This document shows positions 10,201 through 18,405 of a DNA stretch of 46,906 nucleotides, piece by piece. Made by a program: the position numbers and the translations under genes. Under the pieces are notes generated by a model. That model was not told where the DNA came from. It saw only the letters and a list, made by a program, of their open reading frames with translations, and ran no database searches. The stretch covers positions 1 to 46,906 of the forward strand of contig NMRA01000841.1 of the NCBI GenBank assembly GCA_002633005.1. The letters run 5' to 3'. The DNA comes from Phoronis australis (taxonomy: Eukaryota; Phoronida; Phoronidae). Position 1 is the stretch's first letter, and every line of letters starts with the position of its first letter.

Positions 10201-13130
10201 TAAGATTTGTGGTTGAGGTCAAGGATTTTATCTTAGAAGTTTTCCACGCCACTCACCTTATTGGTAATTTTAAGTCAATGTTGGTTAAGTATCACGGTAT
10301 TGCTGAATACTATCATGTTGTGTTGTAGAATTTCAATCTGTTTTCTTCCAGGGAATGGTGGATCCAGGCGAGGCTGTATCAGCTACTTGCAAACGGGAAT
10401 TTAGTGAAGAAGCTCTCAGCAGTTTGAATGTCTCTAGTGAACATAAGAAGAAAATTAGTTCAGATGTTAAACTATTATTTGATAATGGTATAGAGGTGAG
10501 TGTATTTTTTGTGGAACAGGGTAGAATTTTGGACATGGAATATTATATGCCCATGATGCATGTGTGTGTGTGTGCACATCTCCATCAACTGCACCGGACT
10601 GCTGCTGTATCTCCAAAATACTTTGATGGGTGTTCATGAAATTTTGCAGAGGTGTTTCTGTCATGGATGGGATGGCACACGCCATTTTTTTAACGAGTTC
10701 GAGTACAGCTGTGTCTGCTGGTGGCAATTTCTTTTTTTCATTTGCCTTTGCATTTCCTTTGTTCGGCGATGGATTTCAGGTGAATAGATTTCTATGAAGG
10801 TGGCATTGACATGTTTTCATTTTTGGAGGGATTTGACTCCATCAAAGAAATTGGTAGAAACTGAAGCACAGACAAAAAAAAACAAAATTGCAACCAGAAG
10901 GCGCCAGGGCAACTGGATCTGTTCTAGAATCACTCTGCTATGCTCTTCTCAATAGGAGCACTTCTGCCACTTTCCACAACAATTCTTCGACGAGTGGTTT
11001 GGCAGATCGAGGCGGATGTCAAAACGGACTTGAAATATTGTAAGCAGCCACTAGGAGCGCACAGAATATGTCGTAATGGAACATCATGAAATTTGGTTTA
11101 CGGTTTTCCTACGTTGATTTTAGTACAAGTCTGGCTATTGTGGCATGTCCTAGTGGCAAGTTTATTTTTTCTTTATCTAATTCTATTGTGCAATATCTGT
11201 TAACTTCCTTGATAAGGAAACAATGGCATCTGTCCCATTTCAAACAGATTATACCAATGCTTTGTCCGCCAATAGACTTCTATTACCTTTACATCTGTTT
11301 TTCTCCATCCAGCAACCTATTCACCAATCTACTCAACAAATCATCATGACTGGTGGCAGGTGTTTCTATTGATGAGAATATAGTTAACATCGATTTTTGA
11401 AGAAATCCAACTCCCTAGTGGCAGTTTTATCTTTGTTTGCATCAGCTGTCTTGTAAGTTGGATTTATCGTTATGAAATTTAAGTGTTCTGATTCTTTTGA
11501 GAAGAGTCGAGCTGCCACTGATTTTTTAGACAGATCCAACTACTGTGGCNNNNNNNNNNNNNNNNNNNNNNNNNNNNNNNNNNNNNNNNNNNNNNNNNNN
11601 NNNNNNNNNNNNNNNNNNNNNNNNNNNNNNNNNNNNNNNNNNNNNNNNNNNNNNNNNNNNNNNNNNNNNNNNNNNNNNNNNNNNNNNNNNNNNNNNNNNN
11701 NNNNNNNNNNNNNNNNNNNNNNNNNNNNNNNNNNNNNNNNNNNNNNNNNNNNNNNNNNNNNNNNNNNNNNNNNNNNNNNNNNNNNNNNNNNNNNNNNNNN
11801 NNNNNNNNNNNNNNNNNNNNNNNNNNNNNNNNNNNNNNNNNNNNNNNNNNNNNNNNNNNNNNNNNNNNNNNNNNNNNNNNNNNNNNNNNNNNNNNNNNNN
11901 NNNNNNNNNNNNNNNNNNNNNNNNNNNNNNNNNNNNNNNNNNNNNNNNNNNNNNNNNNNNNNNNNNNNNNNNNNNNNNNNNNNNNNNNNNNNGGCCCCCC
12001 CCCCCCCCGCATAGGCCCATGTATTAATTTGCACATAGACACACCCGGTTTCTTTTTAAAAATTGACTTGATTTCCATGAACAACATTTTACTGTATTTT
12101 CAAACCTTTAGGCTCATGGGGCTATTTCCAAAATAATGCCGTTTATAGCAGCCTTTTTTTTACTCATTGACAAGTGGTTCACATGTTGGCACTTGCGCTT
12201 GAGTTATGCTTATAAGCACAGTTCCACCCAGATGCCCATGGGCCAAATGGCGTGGCAATACGATAAGAGGTTGTTGGTTCAACCACAATTCAAAAGATAA
12301 GCGGTCCTCAGAAATGTCTTCCTGTTGTCTGCTTATATTACTTAACTGTAGGCCAAAAACGGGAAAGACCCCAACTCGCCAATCAGCACGTTTGGCAGTG
12401 ACGGGGTAACTTGCCAAAGGGCACGCGTGGCAGTGAAAGAGTTGAACTAGATAGCTTTGCAGTTGAATTCTGTTAATGCAAAGCTTGTAACTGATTAGAA
12501 ACGGAAAGGGTATCTTTAAATGCGCCTGCAAGAACTGCATCTGCTGTATGCTAATAGTGGGGCCATATAACCAGTGTGAATCCCAAAAGAGGAAAGTAGA
12601 AGATGCAGTTAGTGAACTAGAGCCACAGACCTGCACGTGGTGCATGTTATAAGCCACACGTCAAGCATAGCAGAATTTACTCGGTTGTCACCATAGTAAT
12701 AACAGCCATAGCAGAATATTTGCGCTGTGAATAACAGTGCATAACAGTTTCAAAGCTTTGCTTAATGTATACGAGCGCTGTTACAGAATGGAACTCAAAC
12801 TTAGACAAAACGCAGAAACATAGTGCTTACTTGTAACATTTATGCAAATGAGAAAATTTTGCACTAAAAGTGAGTATTTGGGTAGCAGTTTTTCTCTCAG
12901 ATGTGTTGGGACTCCACGTGCAATTCCTGTGAAACGGTTTAAGCAGGTTCGGGTGACTCAAACGCAGTGCGCAGTTTGTAAATCAATAATACTCCTATTC
13001 TTGCCTTTTTTGTGCAGGTGATGATGCAGTCAGCGTACGATGGCAAGATATCCACTCTGGAGTGAAGTTATTTGCCAGTCACAGTGACTTCATACAGGAA
13101 GTGGCTCACTACCACAACGCTCACTGGTAG
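4023..13130 (+). CDS. NUDT9: NUDT9 (ADP-ribose pyrophosphatase), gene-level, one exon missing in gap
   Basis: Nudix hydrolase that cleaves ADP-ribose to AMP and ribose 5-phosphate; the vertebrate enzyme is mitochondrial. Six exons join in frame (phases 2, 2, 2, 0, 0, then an unknown junction): 4023-4268, 5703-5798, 8237-8323, 9282-9393, 10352-10495, 13018-13130. Diagnostic stretches are [60 protein letters not shown], the Nudix box [20 protein letters not shown] and the C-terminus [18 protein letters not shown] followed by TAG. The Nudix box keeps the catalytic R-E-F-x-E-E pattern, so the enzyme is predicted active. The stop directly after the conserved HW end, and the absence of membrane segments, argue against the NUDT9-like domain of a TRPM2 channel. 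About 35-40 family residues (normally containing a YVDDPRNTDNAW-like block) are missing between residue ...FDNGIE and GDDAVSVRW, most simply because their exon is in the N gap. The start codon is unresolved. Confidence 0.92.
4269..5702 (+). other. NUDT9: NUDT9 intron, no feature recognised
   Basis: Phase 2 intron, GT at 4269 and TTCAATTCATAG at the 3' end. Nothing with gene-like or clear repeat content was found apart from weak similarity of 5190-5390 to 2575-2690. Confidence 0.7.
5703..5798 (+). CDS. NUDT9: NUDT9 exon 2 of those visible
   Basis: The acceptor ends at 5702 and the donor GAG|GTGAGT starts at 5799. One leading base completes an Arg codon with the AG from the previous exon. It encodes [17 protein letters not shown] and [15 protein letters not shown], matching the family segment that precedes the RNPAGRTG motif. 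Exit phase 2. Confidence 0.92.
6430..6586 (+). repeat. tRNA-derived SINE (type 1)
   Basis: The RNA polymerase III A-box-like TGGCCTAGTGTG starts at 6440 and an exact B box GGTTCGAGTCC lies at 6483-6493. The flanks AGTGTGG (6436-6442) and CCACACT (6501-6507) are complementary, but they sit 4 nt too far from the T-stem, and the T-stem has a mismatched base. This is therefore a tRNA-like head, not a working tRNA gene. The head is followed by a non-tRNA tail ending in a TTAATAAAGCACAAAAAA-like A-rich end. I infer a SINE inserted in the NUDT9 intron. Confidence 0.6.
7895..7935. repeat. AT-rich ATTATT-type simple repeat
   Basis: Runs of ATTATTATTAT with interruptions; an ordinary microsatellite within a NUDT9 intron. 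Confidence 0.7.
8237..8323 (+). CDS. NUDT9: NUDT9 exon with [20 protein letters not shown]
   Basis: Acceptor TTTCAG ends at 8236; donor CAG|GTAAGA at 8324. It encodes [19 protein letters not shown] followed by NHAADPIVT. The [16 protein letters not shown] block is a hallmark of NUDT9 and of the NUDT9-like domain of TRPM2. Entry and exit phases are both 2, so the flanking Arg codons are split. Confidence 0.95.
8324..9281 (+). other. NUDT9: NUDT9 intron, no feature recognised
   Basis: Phase 2 intron ending CGTTATTTCAG. It contains a moderately GC-richer patch around 9050-9140 but no exon or repeat that I can support. Confidence 0.65.
9282..9393 (+). CDS. NUDT9: NUDT9 exon before the Nudix box
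   Basis: The acceptor ends at 9281 and the donor GGG|GTAAGA starts at 9394. It encodes [20 protein letters not shown] then [17 protein letters not shown]. It ends exactly between the two glycines that open the Nudix box, in phase 0. Confidence 0.95.
9438..9510. repeat. Dispersed repeat with 'CTCAACACTTAG...ATCGCCAAA'
   Basis: GGGCTCAACACTTAG, CAAATCGCCTGGC and ACAGATCGCCAAACTGG resemble GCACTCGACACTTAG and ACAGGTCGCCAAAAC at 41648-41740, and CCAGGTCGCCAAACAC near 42158. They appear to be copies of one dispersed family of unknown type. Confidence 0.45.
10137..10214 (+). repeat. Short tandem duplication
   Basis: TGTGTCCTCA, then TTCAACAGTAAGATTTGTGG, occurs at about 10137-10168 and again at about 10182-10214. 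The period is about 46 bp, with a 2-bp difference between copies. Confidence 0.7.
10352..10495 (+). CDS. NUDT9: NUDT9 exon carrying the Nudix box
   Basis: The acceptor ends at 10351 and the donor GAG|GTGAGT starts at 10496; 48 codons, phase 0 on both sides. It begins [20 protein letters not shown], which fits G-x5-E-x7-R-E-U-x-E-E when the Gly is taken as the box start. The glutamates that bind the metal are present. It continues [20 protein letters not shown] and LLFDNGIE. Retention of REF-x-EE separates it from the inactive Nudix-like domain of human TRPM2. Confidence 0.95.
10542..11549 (+). repeat. Modular repeat element, copy 2, runs into the gap
   Basis: Same family as 672-2529. It has an ATGCCCATGATGCATG start, GCTGCTGTATCTCC (about 10600), GTTCATGAAATTTTGCAG (about 10632), GTCTGCTGGTGGCAATTTC (about 10712), TGTCCTAGTGGCAAG (about 11145) and TCCCTAGTGGCAG (about 11411). 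The sequence breaks off into N immediately after CAGATCCAACTACTGTGGC, the middle of a module. A short TG run (10559-10574) lies near the start. Confidence 0.6.
11550..11992. other. Assembly gap (443 N)
   Basis: Unsequenced. It is flanked on the left by the modular repeat and on the right by GG plus a run of 14 C (11995-12008). The NUDT9 exon encoding the YVDDPRNTDNAW-like block is expected between 10496 and 13017 and is not in the sequenced parts, so it probably lies here. The run length may not be the true gap length. Confidence 0.9.
11993..13017 (+). other. NUDT9: NUDT9 intron sequence, no feature recognised
   Basis: Starts with a C homopolymer at the gap edge and ends TTTTTTGTGCAG at 13017. 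A 165-codon reverse-strand open frame (12160-12657) shows no recognisable protein features and is not called. Confidence 0.6.
13018..13130 (+). CDS. NUDT9: NUDT9 last coding exon with stop
   Basis: The acceptor TTTTGTGCAG ends at 13017. The first two bases GT complete a codon, giving [12 protein letters not shown]. It continues [20 protein letters not shown] and HNAHW, with TAG at 13128-13130. The GDDA...W.D...LxASHSxF.....HW pattern is the conserved NUDT9 C-terminus. Entry phase 1 implies that the missing preceding exon starts in phase 0 and ends in phase 1. Confidence 0.95.
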
Positions 13131-14869
13131 CCCAGTTCACTCAGCACTGTAAAAAGGTGACAAATGTGTCATTGCTGATTGTGCCAAGATGCGTAGAAAC
13201 TTTCACATCCACTAGAGGATAGTGCACAAAACTGAGATCTAGCAAGATCGCATGCTTTGCCTGCTCCATGGTGCTCATAATTACCAAAGTCTCGTGGGGG
13301 ATTGACGTCAGTGAATATGCTCCCATCATGTGTCCACTAGCTAAGCACCAGTGTCTTTGGCAATTGGTGTGCAAAGGGAGCTTGCATAGTCATGGATAAG
13401 CTACTCATGTGTCACTTTGTTGAATGCACAACTGGCGATACCTCGCTCAAGCCATGTGGAATACTAATGTCTGCATTTTACAAATTCCTGGTGAAATTAA
13501 TCAATAGATGTTAGTGTTTATTGTATATCAAAAATTAACTCTGTCGTTTTATCAGATTGTCACATTATATCAAGGATAAGTGATTCTCTGCGGAACAGAA
13601 TATTGTTTTGGTGTGTTGATTTTCATAAAAATAACATTTCATTAGCCAAAACTCAGTCAACTCAAAAAACGAATTGTATTTAAGCATTGAATTGTCTTGA
13701 GACAGCAAAAGGGTCTTGTTAATTGTTCGTTTTGAGGCAAGACTGTATTGCTTGTAACTTGCAGACTCATGGTTGCAATTATACCACTTACAAACATTAA
13801 GCTATTAATAAGTCTACTATTTGATGGCAAGTTCAGATTTTTAGATTTTGGATTGAAACTTGGATCATGCTGTTAGTTTTCATATTTACTATTTTTATTT
13901 TAAAACATTGAATTATGTAGAGATATTTTATTGGTGTAGTAAAGAATTATATTAGACTACCTAATGTAAGGAATCAACATGTTCATAATTACCAGTAATT
14001 TTTATAAGTACCGGTAATTGCACAATTATTCCACATAAATTATTGGCTTACGACCAAATTTCTGTATCAGTGGTAGAGTTGTCTATCATTTTCTCAGATT
14101 CAGGTTTAATGTTGTTCCTTCAGGGGAGCGAGATTAATATACATCCTTGTGCAATACCACACCATACCACCTTCACAACAACTGTCCGATTGTGTTTGGT
14201 TCAACCAACAGTCGTAGCGTAGGTTGTTCAGTGGCCCAGCTTTGATATTGTTATCATGTTCTACTAGGTTGGTATATCATATTCGTTCACTGAATGTTCA
14301 GCAAAAACTACATCAGTCATAACTGAATGCTCATAATTTTTTCAAGTGCAGTTTGTCAGCATACTCTGAATGTGTTGTGTACATTGTAAAAAGATGAGAT
14401 TTCCATTTTAATTTGTAAAGGCTCTAACACTTCAGTTAGCATCACATGGTACAATACACCAGTTGTAGCATATAATGCAAATATGCCTATGCACACTTTG
14501 TTTTCATGTCGTCATCTGTGTACTTTCCGTGCCTTCGTTGTGATACAAATACAACGTGTAAGTTATATTACGTCGATGTAAATACTTTTCAATTACATTT
14601 ACTGTACATGTGAAGTGAATAGATTATATCGAATACGTTTGTTGAGTTTCTGTTGTCAAGCTTTGATTTTATGCTTGCAGTTGCCTTTTGACTTTCAATG
14701 GAATGTCCCCCAATATCCTATACCAATTTTCGCAAGTTCACCCCCAAGTACAGTACTGTACCATGAGCCAATTAAAAAGCAAAGGTACAATAATGACAAT
14801 ACTTGACTCTAGTGGCAGCTTGATTTGAAACAATCTCGTGTACAGGTGTTCAGTTTTCGAACTTCAGCA

Positions 14870-14875
14870 AATAAA
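14870..14875 (+). terminator. Candidate poly(A) signal AATAAA for NUDT9
   Basis: First clear AATAAA on the + strand that I noticed downstream of the NUDT9 stop, about 1.7 kb away. Transcript data would be needed to know whether it is used; a variant signal closer to the stop is possible. Confidence 0.25.
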
Positions 14876-15000
14876 TGTGCTGGCCCTCCTGGCCAGTTAG
14901 TCTAAAAATTTACTGGCCCAGGTGCCAAGTTAACTTTTAAGTTACTGGCCCGGCCGCAAATCCACTGGGCCCAGGACACCGGGCCAGCGTGTATTCTGAA
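14876..15000. repeat. TGGCC-rich repeat
   Basis: Repeated CTGGCCC, TACTGGCCC and GGGCCAG words over about 125 bp (CTGGCCCTCCTGGCCAG, TTACTGGCCCAGG, TTACTGGCCCGG, ACCGGGCCAG). GC content is clearly above the surroundings. It may be a mobile-element fragment; the family is not recognised. Confidence 0.4.
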
Positions 15001-15558
15001 TGCTGGAAGTGTTTGAATTTAACTGGTCCTTATATCCATTAGCCACAGTGCTATCAGTAATAACTTAATAACAGTTGGACAGGGAAGTCTGTTCAGAATT
15101 TCCAAACGTGCATTGGCCTCTACAAAATGGGTGTCAAACCTGTGGTTATCGTTCTTTTCCTTGATCACATTAAGTTTCCTTTGAGAGGCAACCAGGTGAC
15201 GAAATTTCCAAAAGAAACTAGTTCACAATGGTAGACATGAAACCACCCGGGCTTTTACGTAGTCAAAGCAACTCCGAGGCTAGTTATGCTTGAGCTTTGT
15301 GTAACCGCACAACCAAACACACTAACTGGCTGCAGATTAAGTTACTGAAGTGAAATTTTAGTTTTGTAAGCTTACCTTCATACTACAAAGTACTGTGGAT
15401 AAGCACTTTCTGTAGAAGTTTGTTATGCCACAACGCATTTCCTTCAGCCCTACGTCACCACTCAAGGACATTTACAATAGTCGAGATGAAGGTAAGCCCA
15501 AGGTTTATTCAATACCAGCTTGTGGCAGATTTGGGGGAGGGGAGAGTGCATTCTTCTT

Positions 15559-16119
15559 AGGGCTGTTCCAGCAAAATCTGTGGAAGGGGGGAAGGCAACT
15601 GAAATAAAAATTTGTGGGTGGTTGCGTTTGATTTAAATTCGAAATGGCTGGTGGTCGTACTTCAAAAAATAAAAATTTACAGGTCGTTGTTGTTTCATTG
15701 GGCCATAAATGTTTGATGGTGGGTAATTTTAGTAAATTTTAAAAACAATCTGCACAGAATCAAAAACTGAAACAAAAATGCAACTTGCAAAAAGCTCCGA
15801 CTTTTTCACTCCCTCCGATCTCATCGGCATGCCCACAACACCAGTTAACCACAGGTGCTCTAATTTCTCGATGGCTAATAACCATATATAAGAAACATGT
15901 TTTCTTAGTAATGAATGACGTTAGTGGTGATGGAGGAACAGATAAACTCAAGCGCCTGTGCAGTCAAGCACAAGAACAAAAAAAAATTACGGGTGGTTGC
16001 ATTTCAAACTTATAAAAAATTACGGATGGTAGGCTGAAGAAATAAATGAAAAATACGGGTGGTGGGTGCAAAAAAAGGTGCCTTCCCCCCTCCCATACAG
16101 ATTTTACTGGAACAGCCCT
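15559..16119. mobile_element. Inverted-repeat element (MITE-like)
   Basis: The left end AGGGCTGTTCCAGCAAAATC followed by TGTGGAAGGGGGGAAGGCA mirrors the right end TGCCTTCCCCCCTCCCATAC followed by AGATTTTACTGGAACAGCCCT. Terminal inverted repeats are about 40 bp with few mismatches. The interior repeats ACGGGTGGTTGC and AAAAATTACGG-type words on both sides. No transposase coding sequence was seen. The target-site duplication is not clear. Confidence 0.6.
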
Positions 16120-16834
16120 TAGGTAATGAGGCATGACCAGATCTAAAGGCATGGTATTGTGCAAGTATGAATGTCGTGTACAACCCGTCTGTGCTTGCTT
16201 GTATTACTAACTGCTTGGTTTGAGGCGTTGCCTCTTCATTTTTTAAAATTTGGCCAATGTCAGTATTTATGACCTTTGTTATGGGCAGACAAAACAACTG
16301 ACAATTGATTGGCTGCATTAATACCACTATATCTTATTTCCTGCGTTACGCAGAAATTCCACAGAATCCCCATTGGCAGACTTCAAAAGTATACCAAACC
16401 CAGCTTTGGCCTACTAACAGACTGATATCAAAAATGACTTTCCATCCAATTTCCTGAAACAAAATAATGCTCTATAACCCTCGACAACCCTCAAAAGTTC
16501 GGAGGAAAATGTGAGAACTCCTTGTCTGCTAAACGAGCAAGCGTGACCTGTGCTTTTAATGAATTACAAGGCAACAATCGGGTAAGACCACCAACCACGA
16601 ATCGTGACACCCAATCTGTGACTCCTGCTTTTATCTTTCAAGACTGACGCCAATGACAGAAAGAGGATTGGCTGAAATCGTCAAAACAGGGTTTAGTATC
16701 CTTTTTAATATATTTAAGGGCAAGTCTAGATCACGTCTGCGTACAACAGATGGCACAAATAATACCAAATTACCCAAATTATATTAGATGCTCAATAGGG
16801 TAATTTACATATTGATAAAACAATGCGTGTACAA

Positions 16835-16840
16835 TTTATT
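16835..16840 (-). terminator. Candidate poly(A) signal for the TTD14-like gene
   Basis: TTTATT on the + strand, i.e. AATAAA on the - strand, about 1.3 kb beyond the stop codon of the TTD14-like gene. A candidate only. Confidence 0.2.
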
Positions 16841-17105
16841 TTATATCCAAATACAATACATAACTTTCACCAAGGTTAGTGGAACTGATGGTCTAATCTC
16901 TCGCGATAACCAAACTGTTGTACAAGTTTTAAAAACCTGTTCTAAGAAAACAACTTGATTAACACATTTTATAACGCCAGCATAAATAAAAAATCAACTC
17001 AACATTCAACAGCCAAATAGGTGATGTTGCCCATTGATTCAAGTTAATGTGAAGTTTAACTAGGTTACACTATAACATCACATTTTAAATATTTCGTAGT
17101 TTTAT

Positions 17106-17269
17106 GAATAAATGCATTAGAAATTTCACTGCAGTGTTGTGTGGAAGAACAAGGAATTGAGCACCAAGACTTCAACCACTACTTTGTGAATAAATGCATA
17201 AAAAATTTCACTGCAGTGTTGTGTGGAAGAACAAGGAATTGAGCACCAAGACTTCAACCATTACTTTGT
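17106..17269 (+). repeat. Exact-period 82-bp tandem duplication
   Basis: Two head-to-tail copies (17106-17187 and 17188-17269). Each starts GAATAAATGCAT and contains TTTCACTGCAGTGTTGTG, GGAAGAACAAGGAATTGAGC and ACCAAGACTTCAACCA. They differ at only a few positions. A third start, GAATAA, follows at 17270. It lies in the presumed 3' UTR or flank of the TTD14-like gene. Confidence 0.9.
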
Positions 17270-18122
17270 GAATAATTTTAATCTTCAGATGATGTAAACA
17301 TAACTGTCAATGAGAAATGGTGAAATGTGACACTGTCATAAGCCAGTTCCTCCGTGCACCAAACCCATGGGAATTAAAGAAGATGCTCTTATGTAACTGT
17401 CCGTTTACATTTGTTCAAGTGGGCAGAATAAAGCACGAATGTAAATTGTGGTGCATCAAAATGGTAGCAATGGTTATGGACAGCTTGTTAAATACCTCAA
17501 CCTGAACCTGGTCTGAAGAAAATTATCAACTGCAATCACCCTGAGAAACGTGAACCTATGCGCTTTTTGACGGCAGTAAAATTAGACAAAAAATAAACAC
17601 TCACCAAACTGAAAATCTTGCAGTTGACAATAGTTAAATAAATAAGAGCAAGTAAGTCATTAATAGGTTAACAATAAAATGGAAGACATCTTGTCCTTTA
17701 AAATAAAAAATACATTGTGCTTGAAATTCCTTCTTAAATAATATGCAACAAGAAAATTAGCCACACGTCGGATTCACTTCCATGCAGGCTAAATCTTTTT
17801 GCAAGTAAACATTGACTAAAATGTCATTTTGCAATTCACCAAAAATAAGATCCATGTATGTTCACAGAGTAGTTGTAGCAGACATATGCTGACGCATGTT
17901 CAAAAAATCTATGAAACATTATGCAAATAAAACAAACAAAGCATATACTAAAAAATCATTTAGATCTCCTTTGTTAAATCAAACACCATCTAAGTTCACA
18001 TAAAAAACAAATCTCACAAGCTGCCAAAATACAACGCAATATTAACACGCCCAATAACGAAAATATTTTCAAGATTGGTTATCTAATCCACACTTCCCCA
18101 CGGCACAGGGTCAGCTACTGGG

Positions 18123-18405
18123 TTATGAGAGGCTATTCTTTACAGCATTCCCACCATTCAATACAACTTCCGATATCGACGACTTGATTCCATTCATGTT
18201 TGCCAAAGTGTCGACAGAAGCGTCACTGCAGGAGCCATTCTTCATCTCGTTGACAATAATCTCGCGATGATGGCTGTCCTTCATAGACAACGTGTACATC
18301 GAGTAGTTGGGGTCATCCGTTACCTCACGTACAATCTCCATGAAGTCGGGCAGGTCAAGTTGTGATCGGGCTGTGTACGTCTCCAGTAGAATAAGGTCTT
18401 TACAT
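18123..18405 (-). CDS. TTD14-like last coding exon
   Basis: The acceptor TTTCATCTAG ends at 18406. The first base completes an Arg codon. It encodes [20 protein letters not shown] then [20 protein letters not shown], the conserved family C-terminus. A less conserved Ser/Asn-rich tail follows, ending NAVKNSLS, with stop TAA at 18123-18125. Confidence 0.93.

Larger units (their letters stand above)
9394..10351 (+). other. NUDT9: NUDT9 intron with small repeats
   Basis: Phase 0 intron ending TTTTCTTCCAG. It holds a copy of a GATCGCCAAA-type dispersed repeat (about 9438-9510) and a short tandem duplication (10137-10214). Confidence 0.7.
13131..18122. other. Intergenic region between convergent 3' ends
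   Basis: NUDT9 (+) and the TTD14-like gene (-) face each other here, so the stretch must hold both 3' UTRs. Nothing coding was recognised. It contains repeats described separately (15559-16119, 17106-17269) and candidate poly(A) signals. Confidence 0.7.

Noticed and set aside
11472-12087. Long open frames across the gap
   Set aside because: They consist of N and have no meaning.
12160-12657. 165-codon - strand open frame
   Set aside because: No motif, signal peptide or family resemblance; it lies within a NUDT9 intron and is of moderate length.
4023-13130. NUDT9-like domain of a TRPM2-type channel
   Set aside because: The stop codon directly follows the conserved HW end and the catalytic REF-x-EE is intact. 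No channel exons are found upstream.
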